In this document: positions 37,268 to 46,419 of the stretch, one piece after another
How the letters are laid out: the number at the start of each line of letters is the position of its first letter
Numbering within the stretch: position 1 is the first letter of the stretch
Source of the DNA: JBCBRD01 sp039819785
Lineage (GTDB): Bacteria > Pseudomonadota > Alphaproteobacteria > Rhizobiales > Hyphomicrobiaceae
Assembly: GCA_039819785.1 (NCBI GenBank)
Contig: JBCBRH010000022.1
Location: 1-64,000 of the forward strand
Direction of reading: 5' to 3'
Length of the DNA: 64,000 nucleotides
Program-made: the position numbers and the translations under genes
Notes under the pieces: generated by a model
What the model was told of the DNA's origin: nothing
Database searches by the model: none
The model's input: the letters and a program-made list of their open reading frames with translations, nothing else

Positions 37268-37576
37268 ATGAGCGACGCCAACACACATGGCCTTTGGATC
37301 GCCCACGTCACAGTGAAAGACCTCGACCGCTATGGTGATTACCTTGCGGCGGCCTCACCCGTGTTCGCGCGGTATGGCGCGGTGTTCCAGGCGCGCGGTG
37401 GACGATATGAACCCGTCGAGGGCATCTCGCGGGATCGTCATATCATCATCCAGTTTCCCACCTACGATGCGGCTCTGGCATGTTACCAGGACCCCGAATA
37501 TCAAGAAGCTGCTAGGATCAGGATGACCGCTGCCGAAACAGAAATCGTAATTGTTGAAGGGGTTGCCCAGACGTGA
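37268..37576 (+). CDS. DUF1330 domain protein
   Basis: A 102-residue ferredoxin-like alpha/beta barrel of the dimeric DUF1330 family, with WIAHVTVKDLDRYGDYLAA, FLARGG-type AVFQARGGRYE and the end YQEAARIRMTAAETEIVIVEG. The family's biochemical role is not established. Its stop overlaps the ATG of the next gene by one base (TGATG), so the two are translationally coupled. Confidence 0.88.
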   Translation: MSDANTHGLWIAHVTVKDLDRYGDYLAAASPVFARYGAVFQARGGRYEPVEGISRDRHIIIQFPTYDAALACYQDPEYQEAARIRMTAAETEIVIVEGVAQT

Positions 37577-38142
37577 TGCGCAACCAGAAACCTCTCAACC
37601 AGAAACGGCCAATGGCATCCGCACCTCACCACTGTGCCGTCAGCCACCGGACCCGACCACGGTTTGCCGCTCTAAAGCGTGTTTGCGGTCTCATCATCGT
37701 CTCAGCACTTGTTGCAACGCCCGCCACGGCGCAGCGCATGGAAAACGAGGTGGCCGTCTTTGCAGCACTGGATAAAGTAACCGCACGCATCAAGCAGCTT
37801 GAAGTGCCGCTGAACGAGACCATCGATTTTGGCGCGTTGAAAATCACGCCGCGCGTCTGCTACTCACGCCCGGCAACTGAACGGCCCAAAACAACATCGT
37901 TCGTCGAAGTCATGGGAACCGAACTCGATGGCAGCGAAAAGCGACTGTTCTCCGGGTGGATGTTTGCCGAAAGCCCTGGACTGCACGCAGTCGAGCATCC
38001 CGTATTCGACGTGTGGCTGACCCGCTGTAAAAAACCCGTCGGCGGTGTTCCGGTCGCCAACAGCGAGGCCGATGGCGCAACCGGTGATGGTCAACCACAG
38101 CCCGCAGCTCAACCACCCCAACGCCGTCGCTTCAGGCGCTAA
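37576..38142 (+). CDS. DUF2155 domain exported protein
   Basis: About 188 residues with a signal sequence (LIIVSALVATPATAQ) after a basic leader. The DUF2155 core contains ITPRVCYSRP, LFSGWMFAESPGLHAVEHPVFDVWLTRC and the two conserved cysteines that could form a disulfide. A disordered Gln/Pro-rich tail follows. Proteins of this family are usually near NDUFA12 in alphaproteobacteria, as here. GTG 37573 is an alternative start. Confidence 0.9.
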   Translation: MRNQKPLNQKRPMASAPHHCAVSHRTRPRFAALKRVCGLIIVSALVATPATAQRMENEVAVFAALDKVTARIKQLEVPLNETIDFGALKITPRVCYSRPATERPKTTSFVEVMGTELDGSEKRLFSGWMFAESPGLHAVEHPVFDVWLTRCKKPVGGVPVANSEADGATGDGQPQPAAQPPQRRRFRR

Positions 38143-38225
38143 GCTGAAGCCTTCTGCCCCGAAAACATGCGTCAGCAAGAAGTGACGGTATCAAGAAAAT
38201 CGTCCCGGAAAGCTCGGACGGACTT

Positions 38226-39221
38226 TTAGGCCTCTTCAAGCTCGTAATGATTGAGCGGGCCTTCGTTTTCGTTGCTGACATCTTCCCAAATGGCAGGCGG
38301 CAATCCGAACAGCTCCATCGCCGTTTCGACACCGCGATCCATGTCGGGAACCCGTGTTCCGCGCCAGTCCTCAATCGAGCTGACCGCCCGGTTGACAAGA
38401 TCAAGCCCGGGAACGTCTTGATCGCGCGGTGTCACAATCTCAAAGACGGTGGCGCGCTCAAATGAATGCTCGGCCGTGTCCGCGAGCTGGCCATAGGTTT
38501 CAGGTGTGACGATCTGCAGACGGCCATTGCGCGGCACGACATAGAGCGCGTTCACAACGGCGCGCGCCTTGACCTGCGGTGGCTTGAGCCACGCGCGTGC
38601 CTCCGCCAACGTGTTCATCACATCATCATAGGTTGAGAACCAAGGCATACCCATGAGAGGCGGACCCCAGGACACAATTCGCTTCGCCTGGGCAAACTCT
38701 TTTTCAGTCCGGCCATCCGCAGCCCTTGCGAACTCCGCCCAGAGTTGCCGCTCGGCTGCATCCACCAGATCCAGCGCCCAGTCGACGCCTTCGGGCTTAA
38801 CTCCATTGGGAAATGGCGTCGGAACTTGCACCGGCTCATCAAACCCTTCGCCCGCGACACAGGCTGCAACCGTTAACAAAAGATCGCCTTCGAAGTTCTG
38901 GGCTGCGAGTAGCGGAGACGCCTCCAACAGAAGACGCGCCATGGGGATCATCAACCCAATGGACTCGCGATGAACGAGCATCAGCTCGACATCAGCGGGT
39001 GAAAACCGCGACAGTGGCACATACCGCAACGCATGCAGATCAGGCAGGTCACCCCAAGCCACCGCATCACCGAAATCAATGCCCTCGATTTCCGTTAACG
39101 TCAGGTCGGGATCAATGCCAAACCGTGTCCGCAGCGCTGCAAGAAACGCAGCATCTGCTTGTGCGCGCTGTGCGGTTAGTGCTTGGGCAAGCTTGTGGCA
39201 ATCTACGATCTCTTCACTCAT
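38226..39221 (-). CDS. Hypothetical protein with CdiI_2-like segment
   Basis: The 331-residue product is not exported. Residues ~60-125 (RYVPLSRFSPADVELMLVHR, IPMARLLLEASPLL, then GDLLLTVAACV) follow the pattern of CdiI_2 contact-dependent inhibition immunity proteins: a Pro-Leu, an acidic residue before a run of hydrophobics, IPLA, LxxxP and GDLL. The remaining ~200 residues, including WAEFARAADG, WGPPLMGMPWFSTYDD and an acidic C-terminus, are not recognised. No CdiA toxin is in the window. The likeness is from pattern only and could be coincidental. Confidence 0.55.
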   Translation of the reverse strand: MSEEIVDCHKLAQALTAQRAQADAAFLAALRTRFGIDPDLTLTEIEGIDFGDAVAWGDLPDLHALRYVPLSRFSPADVELMLVHRESIGLMIPMARLLLEASPLLAAQNFEGDLLLTVAACVAGEGFDEPVQVPTPFPNGVKPEGVDWALDLVDAAERQLWAEFARAADGRTEKEFAQAKRIVSWGPPLMGMPWFSTYDDVMNTLAEARAWLKPPQVKARAVVNALYVVPRNGRLQIVTPETYGQLADTAEHSFERATVFEIVTPRDQDVPGLDLVNRAVSSIEDWRGTRVPDMDRGVETAMELFGLPPAIWEDVSNENEGPLNHYELEEA

Positions 39222-39340
39222 CTGCAGTTACGGCCAGGGTCTCGAGTTAATCACCAATATTGAACGCGGAACGCGCGAAACTAAAGGCTCACCGCGGCAC
39301 ATGCCGAGCAAGACTGTCACAAAAAATGGCTTTCGCCGGC

Positions 39341-40354
39341 CTAACGCAAGTGGACTGCGACCTGTGGCGCAAAGTACGTCAAAATCCCTTTCGCGCCTGC
39401 CCGTTTGAACGCCAATAGGCTCTCTGGAATAACGCGTTTTTCATCCAGCCAGCCATTTTGAACAGCAGCCATGATCATCGCGTATTCGCCGGAGACCTGA
39501 TAGGCGTACGTTGGGACAGTAAAGGCCTCGGACACGCGTTGAACAATGTCCAGGTATGCCATGCCGGGTTTCACCATGACCATGTCGGCGCCTTCATCGA
39601 TATCAAGCGCAACTTCGCGAAGTGCCTCGTCCGTATTGCCCGGGTCCATTTGATAGGTCCGCTTATCCCCCTTCAGGTTGGACGAAGATCCAACCGCATC
39701 GCGAAATGGTCCATAAAACGCCGATGCATACTTGGCCGCATACGCCATGATCAGAGTGTTGTCGTGCCCATTGTCTTCCAAAACGCTGCGGATGGCGGCA
39801 ACGCGCCCGTCCATCATGTCCGAGGGAGCCAGGATATCCGCGCCTGCTTCGGCCTGATTGAGCGCCTGTTTTTGAAGTGCCACCAAGGTTTCATCATTCG
39901 CGATATCGGCACCACGCATCAAACCGTCATGACCATGCGACGTGTAGGGGTCCAAAGCCACATCGAGAATAACTCCGACATTCAGGTTGACGGCTTTGAT
40001 GGCCCGGGTGGCGCGGCACACCAGATTATCCGCATTGAAGGCCTCTTGGGCCGCATCGTCCCTAAGGGCAGGGTCGGTGTAGGGAAACAGCGCCACCGCT
40101 GGAATGCCAAGATCAACGGCTTTGCGGATGTCTTCAACGGCCAGATCGATCGACAGCCGGTCGACCCCGGGCATGGCCGGAACCGGCACGCGTGTCTGTG
40201 TGCCCTCGACAATGAACAAAGGCCAGATCAGATCATCCACGCTCAGACGTGTTTCGCAAACCAGCCGCCGCGACCAGTCGGCCTTGCGGTTCCGCCGCAT
40301 CCGAACATGGGGAAAGCCGCCTGACGGCGAAGTCTGATCGAGCCGTTTGATCAT
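39341..40354 (-). CDS. hemB: Delta-aminolevulinic acid dehydratase (porphobilinogen synthase)
   Basis: HemB joins two ALA molecules to make porphobilinogen, the second step of tetrapyrrole synthesis after HemA. About 337 residues from ATG 40354. Features are the N-terminal RLVCETRLSVDDLIWPLFIVEG, the two active-site lysine regions (AYAAKYASAFYGPFRDA and MVMVKPGMAYLDI), and PSDMMDGRV. The metal site reads DVALDPYTSHGHDG, with no cysteines, so this is the zinc-independent, magnesium-type enzyme usual in alphaproteobacteria. An upstream start at 40375 is possible; the first ~20 residues look poorly conserved. hemA is at 46.4 kb. Confidence 0.96.
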   Translation of the reverse strand: MIKRLDQTSPSGGFPHVRMRRNRKADWSRRLVCETRLSVDDLIWPLFIVEGTQTRVPVPAMPGVDRLSIDLAVEDIRKAVDLGIPAVALFPYTDPALRDDAAQEAFNADNLVCRATRAIKAVNLNVGVILDVALDPYTSHGHDGLMRGADIANDETLVALQKQALNQAEAGADILAPSDMMDGRVAAIRSVLEDNGHDNTLIMAYAAKYASAFYGPFRDAVGSSSNLKGDKRTYQMDPGNTDEALREVALDIDEGADMVMVKPGMAYLDIVQRVSEAFTVPTYAYQVSGEYAMIMAAVQNGWLDEKRVIPESLLAFKRAGAKGILTYFAPQVAVHLR

Positions 40355-40565
40355 GAATGCGCAAGCCTTTTGCATTTGGACCGAATGTGTCGCTGTGGCC
40401 CGGGAAGCGCGGCGGTCTTGGAAAACCGGCTCAAAGCCATGACCCGCCGGCACGCTTTCCGCAAGGGCATGACGGGTGTGCTGCCACCAAAGCAGTAGCA
40501 AGCCCGTGAACTTCCGCTGGAATGCCCTCTCATCCGGTCCACAAACCAGGCTCAGGGCCTCTCAT

Positions 40566-42002
40566 TCACTCGCAGTAGTTGGATCTCTTGCGGGGTGCCA
40601 GATCGACATGGAAATGGTTGCGATGGGCGTTGTTGGCTTCTGGCCCCAGTGTCGTCCCAAAAATTCGGCACGCCCGCTCATGGGCTTCCTTCAGAAAACG
40701 CGCACGGGGCGATCGTGCAGGCTTCGGCTCTTTAGGCGCTGCAACCTTGGTGATCTGTGATTTGCGCGATAACGCACCGGCAGCCGCTGACTGGGCCGGT
40801 TTCGGTCCACCCAGACGGCTGGGCCCTGAAGCACCGCCTTCAAGTGAAAACGCCGCCGTACCGCCAACACCGTAACCTTCAAAAAGCGTGGCCCTGCGCA
40901 GGGCTGGCGGCGGAACACCACCGGCCCCCTGTTGCGTGCCCTGGGCTGCGACCTGAGACGCAGCCTCTTGGTCAGCCCGTTGCTGAGCCTGATCTCGGGC
41001 CGCAGAGGCTTTCGCAGCCAACTCGGCATTGCGCTTCTCAATCCGTTCGCGCCGCGCAACCTGGAACGCCTCAATATCTCGGCCCGTCGGCCCCCAGTGG
41101 CTCAACAGCCGTGCATCCCGGCCCTTGGCGGTCACAAACCCCCGAATATCAAGCGCGTTGGCTTTGGCATGTTCCGACAGACGGCCATTCTTGCGGCCAT
41201 ACGCATTCCGACAGGAATACGAGCTCATATTCTCCAGCTTGACGATCGGGCTCTTAAGATGCTTCCGCGCAAGCGGCTGAAGGTCCTTTTCTAGCCATTT
41301 ATGCAGCGCGACGACCATATCGCAGTTCACGATTGCCGGTGGGACAACCGCGACGCGGGGTGATGAGCCCAGACTGATCAGCTTAACCGGAGCGGCATCA
41401 CCGCAAGGCCCCTTTTTGATCGGGGCTTCGGGCCGCGTTTCGGCCTTGATGTTCCCCAGCAAACGGCGACATCGCGCTTGCGCGACTTGAATATCGTTTT
41501 GAGTATAAACGTCCGCAACGGCTGGCGCTTTTGGCTGGGCCAGACCGGTCTGGCTTGGCTGCTTCGCACTCCCGGCTTGTCGGCGAAGCGGCGACGCAAC
41601 CGGTGGTCGACGTGGGGAGGCTGAGGGAACGGTGACGCCACCAGCCGCCGTTTGGCGCTGAGGCAAGACCTTTGGCCATTCAGGTTCAGGCCCCGTTGAG
41701 GGATAGGGCTGTGTTTGGACAAATGTCTTCGTGTGCCAGGGCTTGGGCTGTTTTGTAGGGAGAGGTGGAACGACGACAACGCGGTTGGGCTTGGAGCGCG
41801 ACCGTCGCGTCCGCTGATCCCCACCGGTAAGACTGGTAATGATTTGGTTGAGGCTTTGTGCGTGAGCCTGATCGCTCAGCAGCGTGACGCCGGGTAGAAT
41901 GACAAGGCCCACAACACCAGCAGCAATCACCGGCAGTGAGCAGGCAGCCCATCTCGCAAATCTCCAACGCACAAAACGCACCAAAACACTCCGTGCAGCC
42001 AT
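40566..42002 (-). CDS. Extensin-like C-terminal domain protein, exported
   Basis: The 478-residue product begins with a basic stretch and hydrophobic signal (WAACSLPVIAAGVVGLVILPG), followed by ~170 residues rich in Pro, Gln, Lys. The C-terminal extensin-like domain starts near CRRLLGNIKAE, with NCDMVVALHKWLEKDLQP, SYSCRNAYGRKNGRLSEHAKANALD and the terminal NNAHRNHFHVDLAPRK. This domain is like VanY/peptidase-type DD-carboxypeptidases, with HxxxxxxD and HxH motifs: SEHAKANALD and HFHVD. Such proteins probably act on peptidoglycan. A coiled-coil insert (RDQAQQRADQEAASQVAAQG) splits the domain. Confidence 0.8.
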   Translation of the reverse strand: MAARSVLVRFVRWRFARWAACSLPVIAAGVVGLVILPGVTLLSDQAHAQSLNQIITSLTGGDQRTRRSRSKPNRVVVVPPLPTKQPKPWHTKTFVQTQPYPSTGPEPEWPKVLPQRQTAAGGVTVPSASPRRPPVASPLRRQAGSAKQPSQTGLAQPKAPAVADVYTQNDIQVAQARCRRLLGNIKAETRPEAPIKKGPCGDAAPVKLISLGSSPRVAVVPPAIVNCDMVVALHKWLEKDLQPLARKHLKSPIVKLENMSSYSCRNAYGRKNGRLSEHAKANALDIRGFVTAKGRDARLLSHWGPTGRDIEAFQVARRERIEKRNAELAAKASAARDQAQQRADQEAASQVAAQGTQQGAGGVPPPALRRATLFEGYGVGGTAAFSLEGGASGPSRLGGPKPAQSAAAGALSRKSQITKVAAPKEPKPARSPRARFLKEAHERACRIFGTTLGPEANNAHRNHFHVDLAPRKRSNYCE

Positions 42003-42420
42003 TCTCTACGTGCCCCCGTCCCGTATATCTACCGTCTCGTCAAGATCTGTGGCGTTGCGCCCTACGCGGTCGGATTGGGCAAGTCTGTCCCACGACCCCG
42101 TAAAGCGATTAAAGCGCGCATATCAGCTCGCGAAGCCGTTCACCGACTGACATCCCCCGGCAATCCAATAGTCGGTGATTCGCGCGCAAGAAAGGCAGCG
42201 TCTTAAGATTGACGACCCTTTTGCCCGTTCAATCTCAAACGCCACCGGCCCAGCTCCGAAGCGCTGGACCGGCTTCGGCGGTAAATGCTGGAAAACCTTG
42301 ACAAAGCCGACAAGAGAGCCAGATGCGGCGTAAGCGATGCTGCCCCACAGCCAGATGCCGTGTGCGCCCCAAAATGATATGCAGGTTTGGGACAAAACTT
42401 CAGCCAACGGACGCACCACC
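42003..42420. other. Intergenic region between divergent genes
   Basis: About 420 bases. A minus-strand frame of 150 codons overlaps it and the hydratase gene; its composition and lack of start signals make it unlikely to be a gene. Confidence 0.4.
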
Positions 42421-43506
42421 ATGACAACGACGATGCAACAAAGCGCGCAAACCGTCATCTCGGAAAACGACCGTGCTGCTGCCGTCATCACGCTAAACCG
42501 CCCGAAGGCGCTCAACGCACTCAATGCTGAAATGCGCGCAGCCATAGCCGAGGCGATCCACCCGCTGACCCGCAATCCCGAGATCTACGCTCTTGTTCTG
42601 CGGTCCACCTCTGCAAAGGCCTTTTGTGCCGGAGGCGACGTCCGCGAACTGGTCACGTGGGCAAAAACGGATCGAGCACGCGCAAAAGGTGCATTCGCCG
42701 CCGAGTACCAACTGGACTGGGCCTTGGAATGCTTGACCAAACCCAGTGTCTCGCTCGCGGATGGATTTGTTATGGGCTCAGGCGCTGGGTTGACCGCCTA
42801 CAACACCCACCGGGTCGGCGGCGAACGGTACGCGTTTGCGATGCCCGAAACAGCCATCGGGTTCTTTCCAGATGTCGGCATCGCGCACGCTCTGGCGAGG
42901 ATGCCGGGGCATATCGGAGCCTATCTCGGCCTCACTGGTGCGAGGCTGGGGCGCGATGATGCTTTTCACTTAGGCCTTCTGACACATCTCATCTCGGCTG
43001 ATCAGTTCGACGATATTCAGGAACGTCTGGCCGAGGCCTGGCCCATTGACGACGTTCTGGACGACCGTCACATGCCACCCGGCAGTGGCGAATTGAGCCT
43101 GCCTCGGTCAGTCATCGACGACTGCTTTGGAGCAGAAAACGTTCAGGATATCTTGAGCCGACTGGAAGTCGTGGTCGGCACACACCATGACTGGGCACAG
43201 AAAACCTTAAAAGACCTGAAGGCCCGCTCACCCATCGCCTTGGAGGTGACGCTGCAACATATCCGCAAGGCAGCGCGCTATGATCTGCGTGAAACGCTGC
43301 AGATGGACTATCATCTGGCCGTTCGATTTCTCGAAGAGCCGGATTTTGCCGAGGGAGTCCGGGCAGCCCTCATCGATAAGGATGGTCAGCCAAACTGGCA
43401 GCCAGCCGAGCTATCAGACGTGAGCCAGGAACGAGTTGCTGCCTTTTTTAAGCCCGACGAGACGGACGCCCTGGTGCTGCCGAGCCGCGAGGATATGCAG
43501 CGCTAG
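42421..43506 (+). CDS. Enoyl-CoA hydratase/isomerase family protein (3-hydroxyisobutyryl-CoA hydrolase type)
   Basis: About 361 residues from ATG 42421. The crotonase-fold core has ITLNRPKALNALN, the CoA-binding CAGGDVREL, MGSGAGLTAYNTHRV and the ETAIGFFPDVG segment whose acidic and Gly residues mark the ECH_2/HIBCH group. The ~190-residue C-terminal half is longer than in ordinary hydratases, which also fits HIBCH. That enzyme works in valine catabolism, removing CoA from 3-hydroxyisobutyryl-CoA. No other valine genes are near. Confidence 0.88.
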   Translation: MTTTMQQSAQTVISENDRAAAVITLNRPKALNALNAEMRAAIAEAIHPLTRNPEIYALVLRSTSAKAFCAGGDVRELVTWAKTDRARAKGAFAAEYQLDWALECLTKPSVSLADGFVMGSGAGLTAYNTHRVGGERYAFAMPETAIGFFPDVGIAHALARMPGHIGAYLGLTGARLGRDDAFHLGLLTHLISADQFDDIQERLAEAWPIDDVLDDRHMPPGSGELSLPRSVIDDCFGAENVQDILSRLEVVVGTHHDWAQKTLKDLKARSPIALEVTLQHIRKAARYDLRETLQMDYHLAVRFLEEPDFAEGVRAALIDKDGQPNWQPAELSDVSQERVAAFFKPDETDALVLPSREDMQR

Positions 43507-43804
43507 CCTGCAGGACTTGGTAAATGGCCGGGCAACATTTGAGCCTTGTGGTCGTGTGAAACCATCAAAAGCAAACAAAGCCAGACATCTGAGCACAATC
43601 TCCAGGTGCAATTCGAACGCTTACAGCATCGTTTCGCCCAATTCGCGCCAACTCAGGGTTGATAAAGTCTTCCTGGGACCCCCCGTTACTATTCTTTTAC
43701 TATGTCTATTTAGGTAACCTTTATCTATCCCGATTACCTTTTGTCTCAACCCAGAAGCAAAAACTGGGAAACGAATAGTCAAACAGGTAAGAGGCAAGAG
43801 TAAT

Positions 43805-44317
43805 ATGAGTGTCGCATTCGACATGGGGCGCCACACCGCGCCGGAAGCGGAAGAGCAAAACTTTCGCGGAGAGTATCTCCAGGCGTTGCGTTTGATTGAA
43901 CGCCTTCACCGTCTTCTGCTCGACGTGATCAAAGACGAATTTGACCGTCTTGGCGGCGTCGATCTCAACAGCGTGCAGGCCTTGCTGCTCTATAACATTG
44001 GCGACAGCGAACTCACTGCAGGCGAATTGAAAACCCGCGGTTATTACCTTGGCTCAAACGTGTCCTATAACCTCAAGAAGCTCGTGGACATGGGTTACAT
44101 CCACTATAAGCGCTCCGAAACCGACAAGCGCTCGGTGCGCGTCAGCCTGACAGACAAAGGCTTAGAAGCCTGTGACGTGGTTCACAAGCTTTACGAGCGT
44201 CAGTTGGGGTCCATCGAGACCGTTGGCGAAGTCAACCAGGAAGACTTTAATCGTCTCAACAAAGCGCTCGTACGTCTTGAGCGCTTCTGGTCAGACCAGA
44301 TCCGTTACCGTCTCTAA
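43805..44317 (+). CDS. ldtR: MarR-family regulator, LdtR-like
   Basis: A winged-helix regulator of 170 residues: LLDVIKDEFDRLGGVDLN, the recognition helix LKTRGYYLGSNVSYNLKKLVDMGYI and the wing YKRSETDKRSVRVSLTDKG. The first 25 residues are unrelated. The GYYLGSNVSYNLKK stretch is shared with Liberibacter LdtR, which controls the L,D-transpeptidase ldtP. An L,D-transpeptidase gene lies 470 bases downstream on the same strand. Ligand and operator were not identified. Confidence 0.85.
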   Translation: MSVAFDMGRHTAPEAEEQNFRGEYLQALRLIERLHRLLLDVIKDEFDRLGGVDLNSVQALLLYNIGDSELTAGELKTRGYYLGSNVSYNLKKLVDMGYIHYKRSETDKRSVRVSLTDKGLEACDVVHKLYERQLGSIETVGEVNQEDFNRLNKALVRLERFWSDQIRYRL

Positions 44318-44346
44318 CCACGGCAAAACGGCCAGGAATTAGCAAC

Positions 44347-44376
44347 AAGGGATCGCTTTCGCGGTCCCTTTTGTGT
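44347..44376 (+). terminator. Rho-independent terminator after ldtR
   Basis: AAGGGATCGC and GCGGTCCCTT pair around a TTTC loop, followed by TTGTGTTT. It stands 30 bases after the regulator stop and separates it from the downstream transpeptidase. Confidence 0.8.
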
Positions 44377-44790
44377 TTCTGGGTCACGGCGAATTCGAGA
44401 AGCCGGATTTTCGCATCATCCGGCTTGGCGAGAGCATCTCCCCAACGCCCCAGACGAAAAGAATTGTTGCGCCTGCGCATCACACTCTGTTTTGCCCCGG
44501 ATTCTCGCGGGCCAGCCCTTTAGTTCAGCCCCCGAATAACGCACAGTTAGGCACTGTGACCGCGCCGTCAGACCAACACCGGCAGTCCATGAGCGCGCAA
44601 GTCGTCGCCCATGTGGACACGCAAGTGTGAGGCTGGCGTGAGCAGCGGGTTGAGGGTGAGTTAACAGTCGGTGATTAGCGTGTGTCAGGCCGGGGCGCAG
44701 TGTAGGATTTGGCAAAGCCTAATCTGCAATGGACCCCGCCAAAAATTGGCGCGCTGCATCAGCGCTCAAATACCATGAAGAGGTCTCCTC
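44377..44790. other. Intergenic region before the L,D-transpeptidase gene
   Basis: About 410 bases. It should hold the transpeptidase promoter. Frames on both strands look non-coding. No repeat of clear LdtR operator type was recognised. Confidence 0.35.
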
Positions 44791-46074
44791 GTGACGAAAG
44801 CGCACCTTCACCGTTTCTCGCAGATTTTGGCTATCGCCCCTTTTGCGGTGCTGGCTGCCGCATTCGCAACGCCCGCTAACGCCCAGGGTCCAAACGATTG
44901 GATGTCAGGCGTTTTCAATCAGAGCAGTTCATCGGGCTACCTGGATCGAACGTTCGCCAGACGCTGGCAGGCCAACCCGCCCAAGGGCTTCCCAACGCTT
45001 TCACCTGCCAATCTGGCTGCAACCAAGGCAGCCGTTAAGCGCTACAGTAAGATCGTCAAATCTGGCGGCTGGCCAAAAATCCCCGACGGGAAGTTAGTGG
45101 GCGGCAGTTCAGGCCCGGCCGTCGAGCGCCTGCGTCAGCGCCTCACACTCAGCGGCGAACTCACCGAGGCGTCCTACTGGAGCCCCGACCATTTTGGTGT
45201 CGGCCTCGAAAAGGCAGTCAAACGGTTCCAGGCCACGAACGGTCTAGCACCCACCGGCATCGTAGACAGGCGCACGCTTGCAGCATTGAACGTACCGGCC
45301 AAAGACCGCCTGAAGCAGCTCAAACTCGGTGTGAAGCGTTTGCGCCAGTATGTGCGCAAAACCAAGAGCGGGCGCTATGTGGCCGTCAATATCCCAAGTG
45401 CTCAGATCGAAGCTGTGGTAGACGACCGCATCGCTTCGCGCCATGCTGGTGTTGTTGGCAAGATTGATCGCAAGACACCGCTGCTCACCTCACGCATTCA
45501 CGAACTGAACTTCAATCCCGTTTGGCGCCTCCCGCCCACGGTGGTCACGAAGGACTTGATCCCGAAGGGCCGTAGTATGCACCGTAAGGGGCAGTCGGTA
45601 CTCGTCAAATATGGGATCGACGCCTACGACGGTTCGGGCCGCAAGGTGAACCCGCAAAAAATCAATTGGACGTCCAGCCGTCCCTTCAGCCTGTCCTATC
45701 GCCAGCAGCCCGGTGAGGATAATCCGCTCGGCTTTGTGAAAATCAACTTCCACAATGCGCATGCCGTCTATTTGCATGATACGCCTTCGGATACGATTTT
45801 CGGCCGAAATTTCCGCGCCGCAAGTTCCGGCTGCATCCGCGTTCAAAATATTGAGCAACTCGCCACGTGGATCTTGAATGGCCAGGATGGTTGGGAGCGC
45901 TACAAGGTCGATGCCATTAAGGAAAATGGTGAACGCAAGGACGTCCGGATCAAGAAGCCGGTCAAACTTTACTTCACCTACATTACAGCTTGGGCGACGA
46001 AGGACGGAGTGGTTCAGTTCCGTCGTGATCTTTACCGTCGCGACAGGGTTAGCAGGCTGGCATCGGCTTACTGA
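44791..46074 (+). CDS. ldtP: L,D-transpeptidase (LdtP-like)
   Basis: The 427-residue product has a signal peptide (to ANA-QGP, residue 31), a peptidoglycan-binding module (residues ~107-168, VERLRQRL and AVKRFQATNGLAPTGIVD) and a YkuD catalytic domain. The active site is HDTPSDTIF with His329, then SSGCIRVQN with catalytic Cys348. It forms 3-3 crosslinks in peptidoglycan or attaches proteins to it. It follows an LdtR-like gene, the same pairing as in Liberibacter. The later transpeptidase at 57871 shares domain order. Confidence 0.92.
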   Translation: MTKAHLHRFSQILAIAPFAVLAAAFATPANAQGPNDWMSGVFNQSSSSGYLDRTFARRWQANPPKGFPTLSPANLAATKAAVKRYSKIVKSGGWPKIPDGKLVGGSSGPAVERLRQRLTLSGELTEASYWSPDHFGVGLEKAVKRFQATNGLAPTGIVDRRTLAALNVPAKDRLKQLKLGVKRLRQYVRKTKSGRYVAVNIPSAQIEAVVDDRIASRHAGVVGKIDRKTPLLTSRIHELNFNPVWRLPPTVVTKDLIPKGRSMHRKGQSVLVKYGIDAYDGSGRKVNPQKINWTSSRPFSLSYRQQPGEDNPLGFVKINFHNAHAVYLHDTPSDTIFGRNFRAASSGCIRVQNIEQLATWILNGQDGWERYKVDAIKENGERKDVRIKKPVKLYFTYITAWATKDGVVQFRRDLYRRDRVSRLASAY

Positions 46075-46102
46075 AATCGCAGCTGCGGAATTGCTGCGGC
46101 AC

Positions 46103-46147
46103 AAAAAAAACCGGTGGGTCGCACATGCGCCCATCGGTTTTTTTTGT
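46103..46147 (+). terminator. Rho-independent terminator after ldtP
   Basis: An A-run leads into ACCGGTGGG, then a loop and CCCATCGGT, followed by eight T. The symmetry suggests it may also work on the other strand. Confidence 0.88.
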
Positions 46148-46419
46148 TGTGCCGCCTTTATTTGCAACGGTCGCAACTGCCTGCGGCACTCAGCGCCGAT
46201 GACGTAACCAAGAGACGCATTGTTTCGAGCGTTATCAGCGGCTAGCTTATGCTGACCGCTAAAACACCGGTGGTATAGCCCGTTCGCAAATTGAACACCT
46301 CAGGCCATGAAATGCGCCGCATTTTTTAGTCCTTTTTGGGTTCTATGTAGATGACTTGTGCTCTGTCCAGCTCATATGCTCGGAGGAGCCAACGAAAAAA
46401 TAACGTCCGAGGTCGGTGA
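46148..46419. other. hemA upstream region
   Basis: About 270 bases after the terminator. A strong Shine-Dalgarno (GAGG) precedes hemA. No clear regulator site (for example TTGAT-N4-ATCAA for FNR) was seen. Confidence 0.35.

Noticed and set aside
42123..42575. Minus-strand 150-codon frame
   Set aside because: Overlaps the 5' part of the hydratase gene, has no ribosome binding site, and its composition is not protein-like.
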